DNA of 64,000 nucleotides. Origin: Bdellovibrionales bacterium CG12_big_fil_rev_8_21_14_0_65_38_15 (lineage in GTDB: Bacteria > Bdellovibrionota > Bacteriovoracia > Bacteriovoracales > Bacteriovoracaceae). Each line of letters begins with the position of its first letter. Positions within the stretch are counted from its first letter, which is position 1. The position numbers and the translations under genes are program-made. The notes below the pieces were generated by a model. It was not told the DNA's origin, did no database searches, and saw only the letters and a list, made by a program, of their open reading frames with translations. The stretch spans positions 1 to 64,000 of the forward strand of contig PCUW01000040.1 in the NCBI GenBank assembly GCA_002787775.1. Direction: 5' to 3'. This document shows positions 37,974 through 47,764 of this stretch, piece after piece.

Positions 37974-38992
37974 AATCTGCAATGATTTTATTTTTCGTTT
38001 TCTTATTTGGTTGTGCAACACAGAATGATCGACCCGTTCCAGCCGATGGAGAAGCTTTACTTAAAGAGTTTGAAGTTACAAAAGAAGAACAAGAAAAGTT
38101 TTCATTTGAGGCCATTAAGCCAACTCCAGCGCCAGCTCCTGAAGTCAGAGACACCGTTAAGAAAATAAAATTAAAAAAGCCTATTACTGAAAAGAAAGAA
38201 GTTATAAAGAAGAATACCGTTACGAAAACGGCGAAGGTATATCCCGAGGATTATCCCGAAGCTTTTAAAGAACTTTTTAAAGACGCGCATAAAACTTGGT
38301 CAAAGTTTAAGCCACTTATTCGTGTCGGCGAAAGTATTAATTTTGAAATTACTTATTTAGGAATCAAAGCCGGCAATATTAAATTCATGGTCTTAGATAA
38401 TGGTAAACGCGGAGATGATCTTATTCACCATTTTAAAGCGACCTTATCTTCAGCTGATTATTATAAATATATTTATAAACTTGATGATTATGTTGAAAGC
38501 TTTATTCTTGCTGATTCATTCTTACCGCTTAAATACACATTAATTCAGCGTGAAAGTGGACAAAGTGTAGATGAACTTCAACTCTTTGATCACGATAAAC
38601 TTCAAAATAAGCAGTGGTTTAAAAAATTAAAAGATGGAAAAACGAAGAAGGACGATAAGGTTGGCTTTATTCCGGAACTCTTTTTAGACCCTCTTTCACT
38701 TCTTGCTTTTTTTAGAGGACTTCCACTTCAAAAAGGTGATGTTTACTCTGTTCCAGTTATTGTGAGATCTAAAGTGTTAAAAGTAACTGCAACTGTTATC
38801 GACTATGAAAAAATTGAAGTACTAGATAAAAATCGTGATGCTGTCAAAATATCTGTCTATGTTGAACCTACAGAAGAGGGCAAGAAACCAACTACGATGA
38901 ACCTTTGGTATAATAGAGATGAATCACGTGAACTGCTTAGATTTAATGCTGAATTAAAGTTTGGTAGTGTTGAGGGCGAGTGGGTCCCTTAG
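37970..38992 (+). CDS. DUF3108-type putative lipoprotein
   Basis: Lipobox LFGCA, 'RVGESINFEITYLGIKAGNIKFMVLD'. Confidence 0.75.
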   Translation: MKSAMILFFVFLFGCATQNDRPVPADGEALLKEFEVTKEEQEKFSFEAIKPTPAPAPEVRDTVKKIKLKKPITEKKEVIKKNTVTKTAKVYPEDYPEAFKELFKDAHKTWSKFKPLIRVGESINFEITYLGIKAGNIKFMVLDNGKRGDDLIHHFKATLSSADYYKYIYKLDDYVESFILADSFLPLKYTLIQRESGQSVDELQLFDHDKLQNKQWFKKLKDGKTKKDDKVGFIPELFLDPLSLLAFFRGLPLQKGDVYSVPVIVRSKVLKVTATVIDYEKIEVLDKNRDAVKISVYVEPTEEGKKPTTMNLWYNRDESRELLRFNAELKFGSVEGEWVP

Positions 38993-40134
38993 TTGATACA
39001 CCAAAACCTTCGGTTTTGTTTTTTGGACCATTTATTGGTTGGGGCCCAAAAGAGCGCGGACTTTTAAGAGAAGCCAAGGAAGTCACCTCTATTGGTATTA
39101 AAGTTGTCATTTGTTGTCCGCTTGATTCCTATATCCATGTTGAAGCAAAAAATCTTGGGATTGAAACTCAAGCTATAAGAGTCGTAAGTGGCGCAAGATG
39201 GATGAATGCTTATAAAGATGTTTTTAAACTACTCATTAAAAGACATCAGTTAACGCATTTTCATTGTTTTGATAATATCTCTCTTTTTATTTGCTCCTAT
39301 TTTTTAAGACCTTATCCGCAGATTGCTCTTATTTGGTCGATTCACGGAACGCCTCCAACGCTTAAAGGTAATTGGCTTGAAAAAATTCTTCTTAAAAGAG
39401 CTGATCGTTTTCTACTTCCTTCAAGTTTGTCTGTTTCTAAGTTAACTGAACAATTAAAAATCCCTACTCATAAAGTTGCTCGTGTGGGATTAGCGATTGA
39501 TTCTAAAAGTATCTCTAATCATGAACCAAGTTTGCTTGATGGATTTAAGATTGGTCTTTCACTGGTTGATGGTGAAGAGTCACTCAAATCAACTGAAGTC
39601 GTGGCACGAAGCTTAGCTCTCGTCTTGGCCAGAGGTATTGATAATGCCAAATTATTGCTTCACACACCAAGAGATTGGAATACTTCTGTTTGGCGCTCGG
39701 GCCTAGAATCGGTGATAGACTCCTTAGATTTAAAACCTTATGTCACCTTTGTTTCAGGTGTGGATTTTTCAAGCTTTATAAGCGACATCCATATAAGTAT
39801 TGCGATTGAAACTAGCACAGTGCCCTATGATCAGTTAGAGACAAGTTTTTTGGCAGGTGTGCCGGTCATTTATCCTAGAAACCGCTCTTACAGAGACCTT
39901 TTATATGGTGTTGAGGTAGGTGCATTCTCTTATAAGCCTCGTGATTCTAGGGAGATGGCAGAGAAAATCCTTAAGTTGTACTCGACCTGGAGTGAGCAAC
40001 GTCAGGCCATGCAAGGGCTAAAAGAAGAGCACTCAAAGTGGCATGAGCCAGCGTTAGTAAGGTCTCAACTTGAGCAGGTTTATAAAAAGACGATGCTTCG
40101 TCGTGCTAAATATTGGCTACAATATAACAAGTAG
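38980..40134 (+). CDS. GT-B-fold glycosyltransferase-like protein
   Basis: GT4-like architecture: 'WSIHGTPPTLKGNWLEKILLKRADRFLLPSSLSVSKL', 'SFLAGVPVIYPRNRSY'. Confidence 0.75.
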   Translation: MGPLVDTPKPSVLFFGPFIGWGPKERGLLREAKEVTSIGIKVVICCPLDSYIHVEAKNLGIETQAIRVVSGARWMNAYKDVFKLLIKRHQLTHFHCFDNISLFICSYFLRPYPQIALIWSIHGTPPTLKGNWLEKILLKRADRFLLPSSLSVSKLTEQLKIPTHKVARVGLAIDSKSISNHEPSLLDGFKIGLSLVDGEESLKSTEVVARSLALVLARGIDNAKLLLHTPRDWNTSVWRSGLESVIDSLDLKPYVTFVSGVDFSSFISDIHISIAIETSTVPYDQLETSFLAGVPVIYPRNRSYRDLLYGVEVGAFSYKPRDSREMAEKILKLYSTWSEQRQAMQGLKEEHSKWHEPALVRSQLEQVYKKTMLRRAKYWLQYNK

Positions 40135-40208
40135 CATTAAAAACAAGTTCTTCCAAGGTCTTATCCCTTCACAGATAGTAATCCATAGAGTAATCTCGCC
40201 CCTCAAAT

Positions 40209-40257
40209 CCGTCTTTGACGGTACTTAATGAAACCGGATTTTACTGACGTAAAATCC
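40209..40257 (+). promoter_or_regulatory. rpsA leader: two tandem perfect hairpins
   Basis: CCGTC-TTT-GACGG and GGATTTTAC-TGAC-GTAAAATCC just upstream of AAAAAGGGG and ATG 40273. Confidence 0.55.
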
Positions 40258-40272
40258 AAAAAGGGGTGTCTT

Positions 40273-41997
40273 ATGACACAACAAGAATTAATGCAGAAGT
40301 GGATGAAAGACTTTGATGTTGTAATCGGCGAAGACGTTGATACACATGATGAGACTGAATTCGAAAAACTTCTCAATGCTACCGAAACCAAACAGTTTAC
40401 TGAAGGTGAGGTATTTAACGGTAAAGTCATTTCTATCGGACCTGACTACGTTATGGTTGATATCGGTTACAAGCAAGAAGGACTAGTTTCTACTCGCGAA
40501 TTCCAAAATTTTGATGGAACACTCAAAATTAAAGAAGGCGAAACTATCGAGGTTTACCTTGATAAGTTAGAGTCTGCGATGGGTAACCTTGTTCTTTCTA
40601 AAGACAAAGCTGAAATTCTAAAAGCATGGGATAAAATCTCTGATGCTTGTGAAAAAGGTTTAGCAGTTCAAGGTACAGTTGTTGCTAAGGTTAAAGGCGG
40701 CCTTTCTGTCGATATCGGCGTTAAAGCTTTCCTTCCTGGTTCACAAATTGACCTTCGTCCAACTCGCTTCCTTGATAAGTACATTGGTAAAACAATGGAA
40801 TTCAAAGTTATTAAGTTTAACAAGAAACGTGGGAACATCGTTCTTTCACGTCGTGCTATTCTTCAAGAAGAGCGTGGTAAACTTCGTAACGAAATCCTTT
40901 CTCAGATCCAAGAGGGTATGATTGTTAAAGGTATCGTTAAAAACATCACTGATTACGGTGCGTTCATCGATCTTGGTGGTATTGACGGTTTATTGCACAT
41001 TACTGATATGTCTTGGGGACGTGTGAAGCACCCATCTAATCTCCTTGGTATTGGTGATGAAATCGAAGTTAAGATTCTTAAATTCGATCAAGAAAAAGAG
41101 CGCGTATCTCTTGGTCTTAAGCAAGTTCAAGCTAACCCTTGGGAAACTGCTGATCAAAAATACACAGCTGGAACTAAAGTTTCTGGTGAAATCGTTTCTG
41201 TTAAAGACTACGGAATCTTCGTTGAACTTGCTGACGGTATCGAAGGCTTGATTCACGTTTCTGAAATGTCTTGGACAAACAAAATCAAAAACCCTGCTAA
41301 GCATTTCAATGTTGGTGAAAACCTTGAAGCAGTTGTTCTTGATGTTGATACTGAAAACAAGAGAATCTCTCTTGGTGTTAAGCAACTTGAGCCAAATCCT
41401 TGGAACGCTCTTGAAGCAAAATACAAAATCGGATCAAAAGTTACTGGTAAAGTTAAATCAATCGTCGACTTTGGTGTATTCGTAGACCTAGGTGAAGAAG
41501 TTGATGCTCTTATCCACGTATCTGACCTTTCTTGGACTCGCAAAAACATCAACGTTAATGATGAGTTTAAAGAAGGCCAAGACGTAACTGCTATGGTTAT
41601 CGCTCTTGATAAAGAAAACCAAAAGTTCTCTTTAGGTATGAAGCAACTTGAAGAAGATCCATGGAAGAAGATTGAAGAACGTCTTCCAGTTGGTTCTGTT
41701 CTAGAAGCTGAAGTTGTTCGTGTTACTGAGTTTGGCGCATTCGTTGAACTTGAAACAGGTATCGAAGGTCTAATTCACATCTCTGAAATGTCAGAAGAGC
41801 GTGTTGAAAAGCCAGAAGATGTTGTTAAAAAAGGTGACACTCCAAAAGTTATGGTTATCTCAGTCGACAAAGAAGCTAAGAAAATTGGTCTTTCGATGAA
41901 GTCTGCAGCTAACTCTGCTAATGGAGCTGGTACAACTGATTCAGCTAAGAAAAGCACAATGGCTGATAAGTTAAAAGATTTCCAAGTTAAAGAATAG
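40273..41997 (+). CDS. rpsA: 30S ribosomal protein S1
   Basis: Multiple S1 repeats ('GLVSTREF', 'GAFIDLGGIDGLLHITDMSWGRVKHPS'); RBS-supported start at 40273. Confidence 0.97.
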   Translation: MTQQELMQKWMKDFDVVIGEDVDTHDETEFEKLLNATETKQFTEGEVFNGKVISIGPDYVMVDIGYKQEGLVSTREFQNFDGTLKIKEGETIEVYLDKLESAMGNLVLSKDKAEILKAWDKISDACEKGLAVQGTVVAKVKGGLSVDIGVKAFLPGSQIDLRPTRFLDKYIGKTMEFKVIKFNKKRGNIVLSRRAILQEERGKLRNEILSQIQEGMIVKGIVKNITDYGAFIDLGGIDGLLHITDMSWGRVKHPSNLLGIGDEIEVKILKFDQEKERVSLGLKQVQANPWETADQKYTAGTKVSGEIVSVKDYGIFVELADGIEGLIHVSEMSWTNKIKNPAKHFNVGENLEAVVLDVDTENKRISLGVKQLEPNPWNALEAKYKIGSKVTGKVKSIVDFGVFVDLGEEVDALIHVSDLSWTRKNINVNDEFKEGQDVTAMVIALDKENQKFSLGMKQLEEDPWKKIEERLPVGSVLEAEVVRVTEFGAFVELETGIEGLIHISEMSEERVEKPEDVVKKGDTPKVMVISVDKEAKKIGLSMKSAANSANGAGTTDSAKKSTMADKLKDFQVKE

Positions 41998-42060
41998 TCC
42001 TTAGTATTACTAAGTTTTATTGATGAGGCCCAGGTTTATCCTGGGCCTTTTTTATTTTAG
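41982..42060 (+). repeat. Direct repeat copy A (rpsA tail plus terminator)
   Basis: ~75 bp near-identical to 43065-43145. Confidence 0.9.
42027..42053 (+). terminator. rpsA terminator
   Basis: GGCCCAGG-TTTAT-CCTGGGCC-TTTTTT. Confidence 0.93.
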
Positions 42061-42324
42061 AATAACAATTTTGCCCGCAAAGTACTCCGGTGCTCTCGAG
42101 TCTATCCCTTGCCCACACTGCTTATGATGGCTAACTATAAATTTACCGTGAGACTCAAGTCGTTTTGTCGTTTCATCAAGTTTTAGTTGGCACTCAGATT
42201 GAGACTCTTGAGAATAAACAAGAAGTTCAACCACATCAGATCCTCTTGATGTTGTAAGTTGAGCGTTAGCATGAACGATTGATGGAATGATAGATAAAGA
42301 TACAATAAAGAATAAAGCTCTCAT
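42052..42324 (-). CDS. Small secreted hypothetical protein
   Basis: 90 aa with N-terminal signal peptide. Confidence 0.6.
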   Translation of the reverse strand: MRALFFIVSLSIIPSIVHANAQLTTSRGSDVVELLVYSQESQSECQLKLDETTKRLESHGKFIVSHHKQCGQGIDSRAPEYFAGKIVILK

Positions 42325-42649
42325 AAGTATTGCCCTCTTAGAGTTTGATTGGTTTTGATCAATGTAATTGAAGCTTTAATTTTTCCAATTAAACTAGATT
42401 AAGATGTGAATATTTTACAAAAGAGTATCAAGTCAAGAAATAATAATCACTTCAAAATTCATCCTTTACCTAATTGAAAGCATATATTGGATTTTATAAG
42501 AGTGTCTAAATTGCCTAAACAGAGACATTTAGAAGTGTTTTTGTTTATAAGTCCTGTAAATCTTACCCTTAAGACATTTTTTTATGTAACAGACACCTTT
42601 TGGGGATGAATAGGTCACTTTCGTTACCGAGACCAAAAGGGGAATTTGA

Positions 42650-43080
42650 ATGAATATGCAACTAATCGCTTCTTGCGCGATCCTGGCTACAAGCTCTATC
42701 TTTTCTTAGGATATGGGAAGTCTTATGCTTAAAGTTATTTATGGTGAAGATGATCGCGTTGGCATGATTGATTCAAATAATCCACTTTTTATCAAGCTTG
42801 CTAGCTAACGGCAGCACAAATTTAAACGAAACTAACCATAAGAGGTTCTGATGCTGTACTAAGCTTCGGATCTTTAGAAAATGGAATGGGTGTATGCCCT
42901 ACTGAGAAATTTGCGGCACAAAATAGTATCGCAAAATGTTCAGTCTTTTTAGTTGCTAAAGACTTGCTTGTTACGGCCGGTCACTGTGCAAGATCTCCAG
43001 AAGAATGTGAAAGATACGCTTGGCTTTTTGACTATAGAGAAGGAGAGGTTGATGACGGTAAAATCCCAGTTAAAGAATAA
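42650..43080 (+). pseudogene. Decayed trypsin-like serine protease (paralog of 46528..47448)
   Basis: Collinear nucleotide similarity to the intact paralog from the start codon through 'FDYREGEV.DGK.P'; stops at TCT-TAG (~42706-42711) and GCTAGCTAA (~42800-42808); 3' half missing. Confidence 0.9.
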
Positions 43081-43145
43081 ATCTTAGTAAAATACTAGGT
43101 TTTATTAATGAGGCCCAGGTTTATCCTGGGCCTTTTTTCATTTAG
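43065..43145 (+). repeat. Direct repeat copy B (fused to protease pseudogene)
   Basis: CCCAGTTAAAGAATAAATCTTAGTA...GGCCCAGGTTTATCCTGGGCCTTTTTT. Confidence 0.9.
43112..43138 (+). terminator. Terminator, identical hairpin to the rpsA terminator
   Basis: GGCCCAGG-TTTAT-CCTGGGCC-TTTTTT. Confidence 0.93.
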
Positions 43146-43228
43146 CCTTGTCATATAGAAAATAACTGTAAATTGAGCCCACTTGCTCCTATAATTCTAT
43201 TTAGTAAAACTTAAAACGAAGGCTTGGT

Positions 43229-44953
43229 TTGTACTCGCTTGGCATTATTGCTCTTCAGGGGCATTGCTCCACCATATCCTTGTATAAAGACGACGAATTA
43301 GTATTCGCTCTATCTGAGGAGCGATTATCTCGAATTAAAGAAGACTCAAACTTTCCTGAGTTCGCCATCAAAGCCTGTTTAGATAAATTCAATTTAAAAA
43401 TGCAAGATATCGATTCAATTTCCTTTGCTTGGAATCCATGGAGTAGCCTGTGGTTTTATTTATTAAAAAATTTAAAGCACACAACATTTGATTTCTTGTT
43501 CGGTAAACGAATAAACGGAAAGCGCTCAAGAGTTAAAAAGTTTTTAGAGATGATCTTTATTAGATCATATATCAAAAAGACATTTGGCCATTGTCCTAAG
43601 CTTAGTTTTAAAGATCACCATACATGTCATTCTTTAACTTCGATCTTTCATTCAGGTTTCACAGACCCATTGAGTCTCGTCATTGATGGTTACGGCGATA
43701 GAGCAACCATAAGCTTATACAAATTAAATGGCCGTCATCATCAATTACTTCAAGAAACTTTTTTTCCTGATTCTCTTGGTTTATTTTATTCAATGTTTAC
43801 ACAATTCTTAGGTTTTACTTCAGATATAGATGAATATAAGTTCATGGGACTTTCTTCATATGGTGAACCAAGTCTTGTCGATAAAATTAATCAAGTCATC
43901 TCCTTTGATGAAAATAACTTTGTTAAACTGAATTTGACATATTTTACATTTCAAAAATCATCCAATGTTTTTTATTCTGATAAACTCATTGAGCTTTTAG
44001 GTGATCCAAAAACTTATGATTTCAAACAAAGAACAGATTTAGCTAAAAGTGTTCAAGTTGTTTTCTCTCAAGTGATTTTAAAAATAATAAAAAATATCAA
44101 ACAAAAGTACGGACAAGAAACACAGAGCATTTGTTTTTCTGGCGGAGTTTTTCAAAATTGTGTTTTAAATAAAGATATTAGAGATAGTAAGATATTTAAA
44201 AATGTATTCTTTACTCCACTTTGTTCTGATCTTGGTACTGCCATTGGAGCTTGCTTGAGCGAGCGTTTATCAAAAGGCTTAAGTCTCAAAAAGCTCAGTC
44301 ATTTGTATTTAGGTAGTTCTTTTTCTGACACCGAAATTGAAAAGATTCTGAAATTCTTTAATTTAAACTACACGACCTCTGAAAACCTTACAAAAGATAC
44401 GGCAAAAATTCTTGAGCAAGAAAATATTATTGGTTGGTTTCAAGGGGCGAGTGAGCTTGGTTATAGAGCTTTAGGTGCACGCAGCATCTTAGCTGATCCT
44501 AGAAAACAAGAAATGAAAGATAAGGTTAATCACAAAATAAAAAAACGAGAATCATTTCGTCCTTTTGCTCCTGCTACGACCAATGAGTTTGTTCATAAAT
44601 TCTTTGAAGTCAGCGGCCAAGAGCTTGGTTATATGATTGAGACTGTTGATGCTAAAAAAGAAATGGCAAATGAAATAGCTGCAGTTGTTCATGTTGATTC
44701 ATCCTCTAGAGTACAAGTCGTTAGCGAGCAGGATAATAAGATTTTTTATGATCTGCTCTTAGAATTTGAAAAACAAACAGGCGTTGGCGTTCTCCTTAAT
44801 ACATCTTTTAATATTAAAGATGAGCCTATCGTGAACTCCCCTCAGGATGCCTTGATCTGTTTTGCTCGTGCCAATCTTGACTACCTCGTTATGGGTCGTT
44901 TCATTATACCTGCAAATAGTAATAATCATTTTATATCGAGATATCAGTCGTGA
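43229..44953 (+). CDS. NodU/CmcH/TobZ-family carbamoyltransferase
   Basis: 'HHTCHS', 'VIDGYGD', 'GWFQGASELGYRALGARSILADPR', 'RESFRPFAPA'. Confidence 0.92.
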   Translation: MYSLGIIALQGHCSTISLYKDDELVFALSEERLSRIKEDSNFPEFAIKACLDKFNLKMQDIDSISFAWNPWSSLWFYLLKNLKHTTFDFLFGKRINGKRSRVKKFLEMIFIRSYIKKTFGHCPKLSFKDHHTCHSLTSIFHSGFTDPLSLVIDGYGDRATISLYKLNGRHHQLLQETFFPDSLGLFYSMFTQFLGFTSDIDEYKFMGLSSYGEPSLVDKINQVISFDENNFVKLNLTYFTFQKSSNVFYSDKLIELLGDPKTYDFKQRTDLAKSVQVVFSQVILKIIKNIKQKYGQETQSICFSGGVFQNCVLNKDIRDSKIFKNVFFTPLCSDLGTAIGACLSERLSKGLSLKKLSHLYLGSSFSDTEIEKILKFFNLNYTTSENLTKDTAKILEQENIIGWFQGASELGYRALGARSILADPRKQEMKDKVNHKIKKRESFRPFAPATTNEFVHKFFEVSGQELGYMIETVDAKKEMANEIAAVVHVDSSSRVQVVSEQDNKIFYDLLLEFEKQTGVGVLLNTSFNIKDEPIVNSPQDALICFARANLDYLVMGRFIIPANSNNHFISRYQS

Positions 44954-46350
44954 TAAATAAAAATGTAGCTTTTTGGGGGCAAACCCTAATGTGGATACTT
45001 CTAGCCTTTTTGATGTCTGTATTCATGTATGAGCATATTTCTTCTCATTATATTTTTTGGAAAGATCCTACGATTTGGTTTTTTCCTATTTTAATATCGA
45101 AGAGCTATATTAATTGGGACTTATCACGTGTTGTTGCCCACCTGCTAAATGATGCTCCTCTTCTATTGTGGATGCAGATGTCCTCAAATATTAAAATCTT
45201 AGCCTATGTTTTCTCTGCTACAGTTTGGTTTTGGTATTTTGTAAGTTTTCTGTTTTCATTTCTTTATATTTTGAAAAGAGATGAAAGATATCTTTTAGTT
45301 CTCTTTCCCATTATCTTAAGCGCCTCTATAAAAGCTTTTCTTTATACGGAAATTCATTTTATCGCTATTTTAGGTCTTCCAGCTTTATTATTGCTTTTAA
45401 GCGAGAAAGAAAAAAGTACTGTTAGACAGATTTTTTTAAGTATTTTGCTGATCGCATTGGGCTTTACGCACCAGTCAGTCATTTTTTATTACGCCAGTGT
45501 AATTTTATTTCTTTTTATTTCTAAAAATATAAAAATTTTTCCAGGCCTAACGCGGATCATTCCTCTGTTAATTTCTCTTGCCATGCTTATCTATAACTTA
45601 TTAGTCATTTTTAAACCTAATGATGAAGTATGCGATGCCTGTATCAGTGATTTTAGAACAACATTGTTTTATATTGGTGGGTATTGGAGCGTTTGGGTGT
45701 TTTTAGCTTTCTTTGTTCCTCTTTTTTATCTTTCGCGCAAAGGATACAAATTCTTAATTCCATTTCTAGCTTTGTATGGGTATTTCTACTCAGTTTCGCT
45801 TCAAAAATATAACTACACTGAGCTCTTTGTACAATGGAATGGTCGTATTCATATAATTCTTATCTTTAGTATCATGTGTTTTTTAGTTCTTTTGTTGAAA
45901 TTCCTAAGCAAGATAAATCTTTTAAAAAGAATTAACGCCTTAACTCCAATATATTGTTGTTTATGTATTGTGAGCTCATTTAGTTATATAAATGTTTGGA
46001 AAGATATCAAAATGGATCTCTCGAGCGTTTCAAATCGAGTTGACGAAAATAAACCACTAGTGATGCTAACCCTTTCAAATCCTGAATTTAAAATGGCGCC
46101 AGTTAATTATAATGCAGTTTTAGCGGCCCGTAATATTCAGGATCTCAGTCTCTTTTTTCAGTTAGTTGAAGGCAAGCAGGTCATTCATCGTCTTATAGTT
46201 AGAGATTATGACTATAAAAATACCCAAGAAGCCTTTGATCGACTTGCTCGACTTGAAGATTTGGGGATAACTTTTTCTAAGCCTTTAAGCGATTGTATTG
46301 AAGAGTTCGAAGTTAATTTAAAAGATGCCAGCTGCGTACTTAACTTTTAA
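44950..46350 (+). CDS. Polytopic membrane protein (glycosyltransferase-like topology, uncertain)
   Basis: Many TM helices, 4-bp overlap with the carbamoyltransferase. Confidence 0.7.
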   Translation: MINKNVAFWGQTLMWILLAFLMSVFMYEHISSHYIFWKDPTIWFFPILISKSYINWDLSRVVAHLLNDAPLLLWMQMSSNIKILAYVFSATVWFWYFVSFLFSFLYILKRDERYLLVLFPIILSASIKAFLYTEIHFIAILGLPALLLLLSEKEKSTVRQIFLSILLIALGFTHQSVIFYYASVILFLFISKNIKIFPGLTRIIPLLISLAMLIYNLLVIFKPNDEVCDACISDFRTTLFYIGGYWSVWVFLAFFVPLFYLSRKGYKFLIPFLALYGYFYSVSLQKYNYTELFVQWNGRIHIILIFSIMCFLVLLLKFLSKINLLKRINALTPIYCCLCIVSSFSYINVWKDIKMDLSSVSNRVDENKPLVMLTLSNPEFKMAPVNYNAVLAARNIQDLSLFFQLVEGKQVIHRLIVRDYDYKNTQEAFDRLARLEDLGITFSKPLSDCIEEFEVNLKDASCVLNF

Positions 46351-46527
46351 ACACATATCTATGATTGATCTAAGTGTTTGATTTTACGAAGATAATTATC
46401 GCTAAAAAATATTTAGAGATCCATCAATACCTATAAACTTTACACTTAAACTAACTAATTATGACACAGACCGTCTTTTGGGGGATGTATAGCTAAATCT
46501 GTTGCCAATAGTCCAAAGGGGTCTTTA

Positions 46528-47448
46528 ATGAAAATGCAACTTATCGCTTCTTGCGCGTTAGTTTTAACCAATGCATCTATCTTCGCTCAAGACATGAGCA
46601 TACCAAAAGTCATCTACGGTGAAGATAATCGTGTTGATGTTGCCGATTCGAATAACCCACTTTTTATTAAACTTGCTATGTCGACAGCAGCTCAAATTGA
46701 AAAGAGTAAGCTCACAGTAAGAGGTTCAGATGCTATTTTGTCATTTGAATCACTTGAAAATGGCATGGGTGTTTGTCCAACTGAAAAGTTTGCGGCCCAA
46801 AATAGTATCGCAAGATGTTCGGGCTTTTTAATTGCTAAAGACCTTCTTGTTACAGCAGGACATTGCGTTCGCTCACAAGATGAATGTGATAAATACGCTT
46901 GGGTTTTTGACTACAGAGAAGGTGAAGTTAATGATGGAAAACTTCCTTCATCAAGCGTTTACTCTTGTAAGAAGATTATTCGCCAAGCTCTTGATCCAAT
47001 ATCAGAAGCTGACTACGCTCTGATTCAACTTGATCGTAAAGTTAAAGACAGAAAGCCACTTAAGTTTAGAAAAAGTGGAAGTCCAAGTGTTGGTGACGAG
47101 TTAGTTGTGATTGGACATCCTTCAGGATTAACAACCAAGATATCTGATGGTGCTAAGGTTATTGAGAACAGCGCTGATCAATATGTCTTAACTGATTTAG
47201 ATACATATGGTGGAAACTCAGGTTCGGCCGTATTCAATGCCACTTCAGGAGCTATTGAAGGTATTCTAGTTCGTGGTGCTAAAGACTATGTCTATGATTG
47301 GCAGCAAGGCTGTTACGTTTCAAACGTGTGTGAGTCTGTTGGCGGCGCAGGTTGTGAAGGTGAAGAAGTTAGCCGTATCAGTAAGGTAAAACTCGGTAAA
47401 TTTACAGGAATTATTGGATTCTTTAAAAGACTGTTTGGTCTTCTATAA
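46528..47448 (+). CDS. Secreted trypsin-like serine protease
   Basis: Signal peptide, 'LVTAGHC', 'DYALIQLDR', 'GNSGSAVF' catalytic triad motifs. Confidence 0.93.
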   Translation: MKMQLIASCALVLTNASIFAQDMSIPKVIYGEDNRVDVADSNNPLFIKLAMSTAAQIEKSKLTVRGSDAILSFESLENGMGVCPTEKFAAQNSIARCSGFLIAKDLLVTAGHCVRSQDECDKYAWVFDYREGEVNDGKLPSSSVYSCKKIIRQALDPISEADYALIQLDRKVKDRKPLKFRKSGSPSVGDELVVIGHPSGLTTKISDGAKVIENSADQYVLTDLDTYGGNSGSAVFNATSGAIEGILVRGAKDYVYDWQQGCYVSNVCESVGGAGCEGEEVSRISKVKLGKFTGIIGFFKRLFGLL

Positions 47449-47471
47449 TTCATAATGGTTTGGAGATTGAT

Positions 47472-47762
47472 ATGATCGCGAATATTAAAAAATTCAAGTT
47501 ACTACAAGATAAAGAAGATAGCCTCGTCGAGGGTCTTGGTGTGACAATGCTTATCAATCTCGCTCACCTTGTATCAGTAAAGCCAATTAATGTGGCTACT
47601 CAAGCGGGAGTCGTTCAAGCTTATTGGATTAGACTCTCTAATGGGAAAAAGTATAAAGCGACAGAAATCCCTGAAGAACTGTCAGAGCTTTTAAAAAATG
47701 ATGTCATGAATTTTGCGCAACTTAATGGAAGTGAGATTGATTCCATTAATGATGTTCACTAA
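47472..47762 (+). CDS. Hypothetical protein
   Basis: ORF with ATG at 47472; no family recognised. Confidence 0.6.
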   Translation: MIANIKKFKLLQDKEDSLVEGLGVTMLINLAHLVSVKPINVATQAGVVQAYWIRLSNGKKYKATEIPEELSELLKNDVMNFAQLNGSEIDSINDVH

Positions 47763-47764
47763 AA

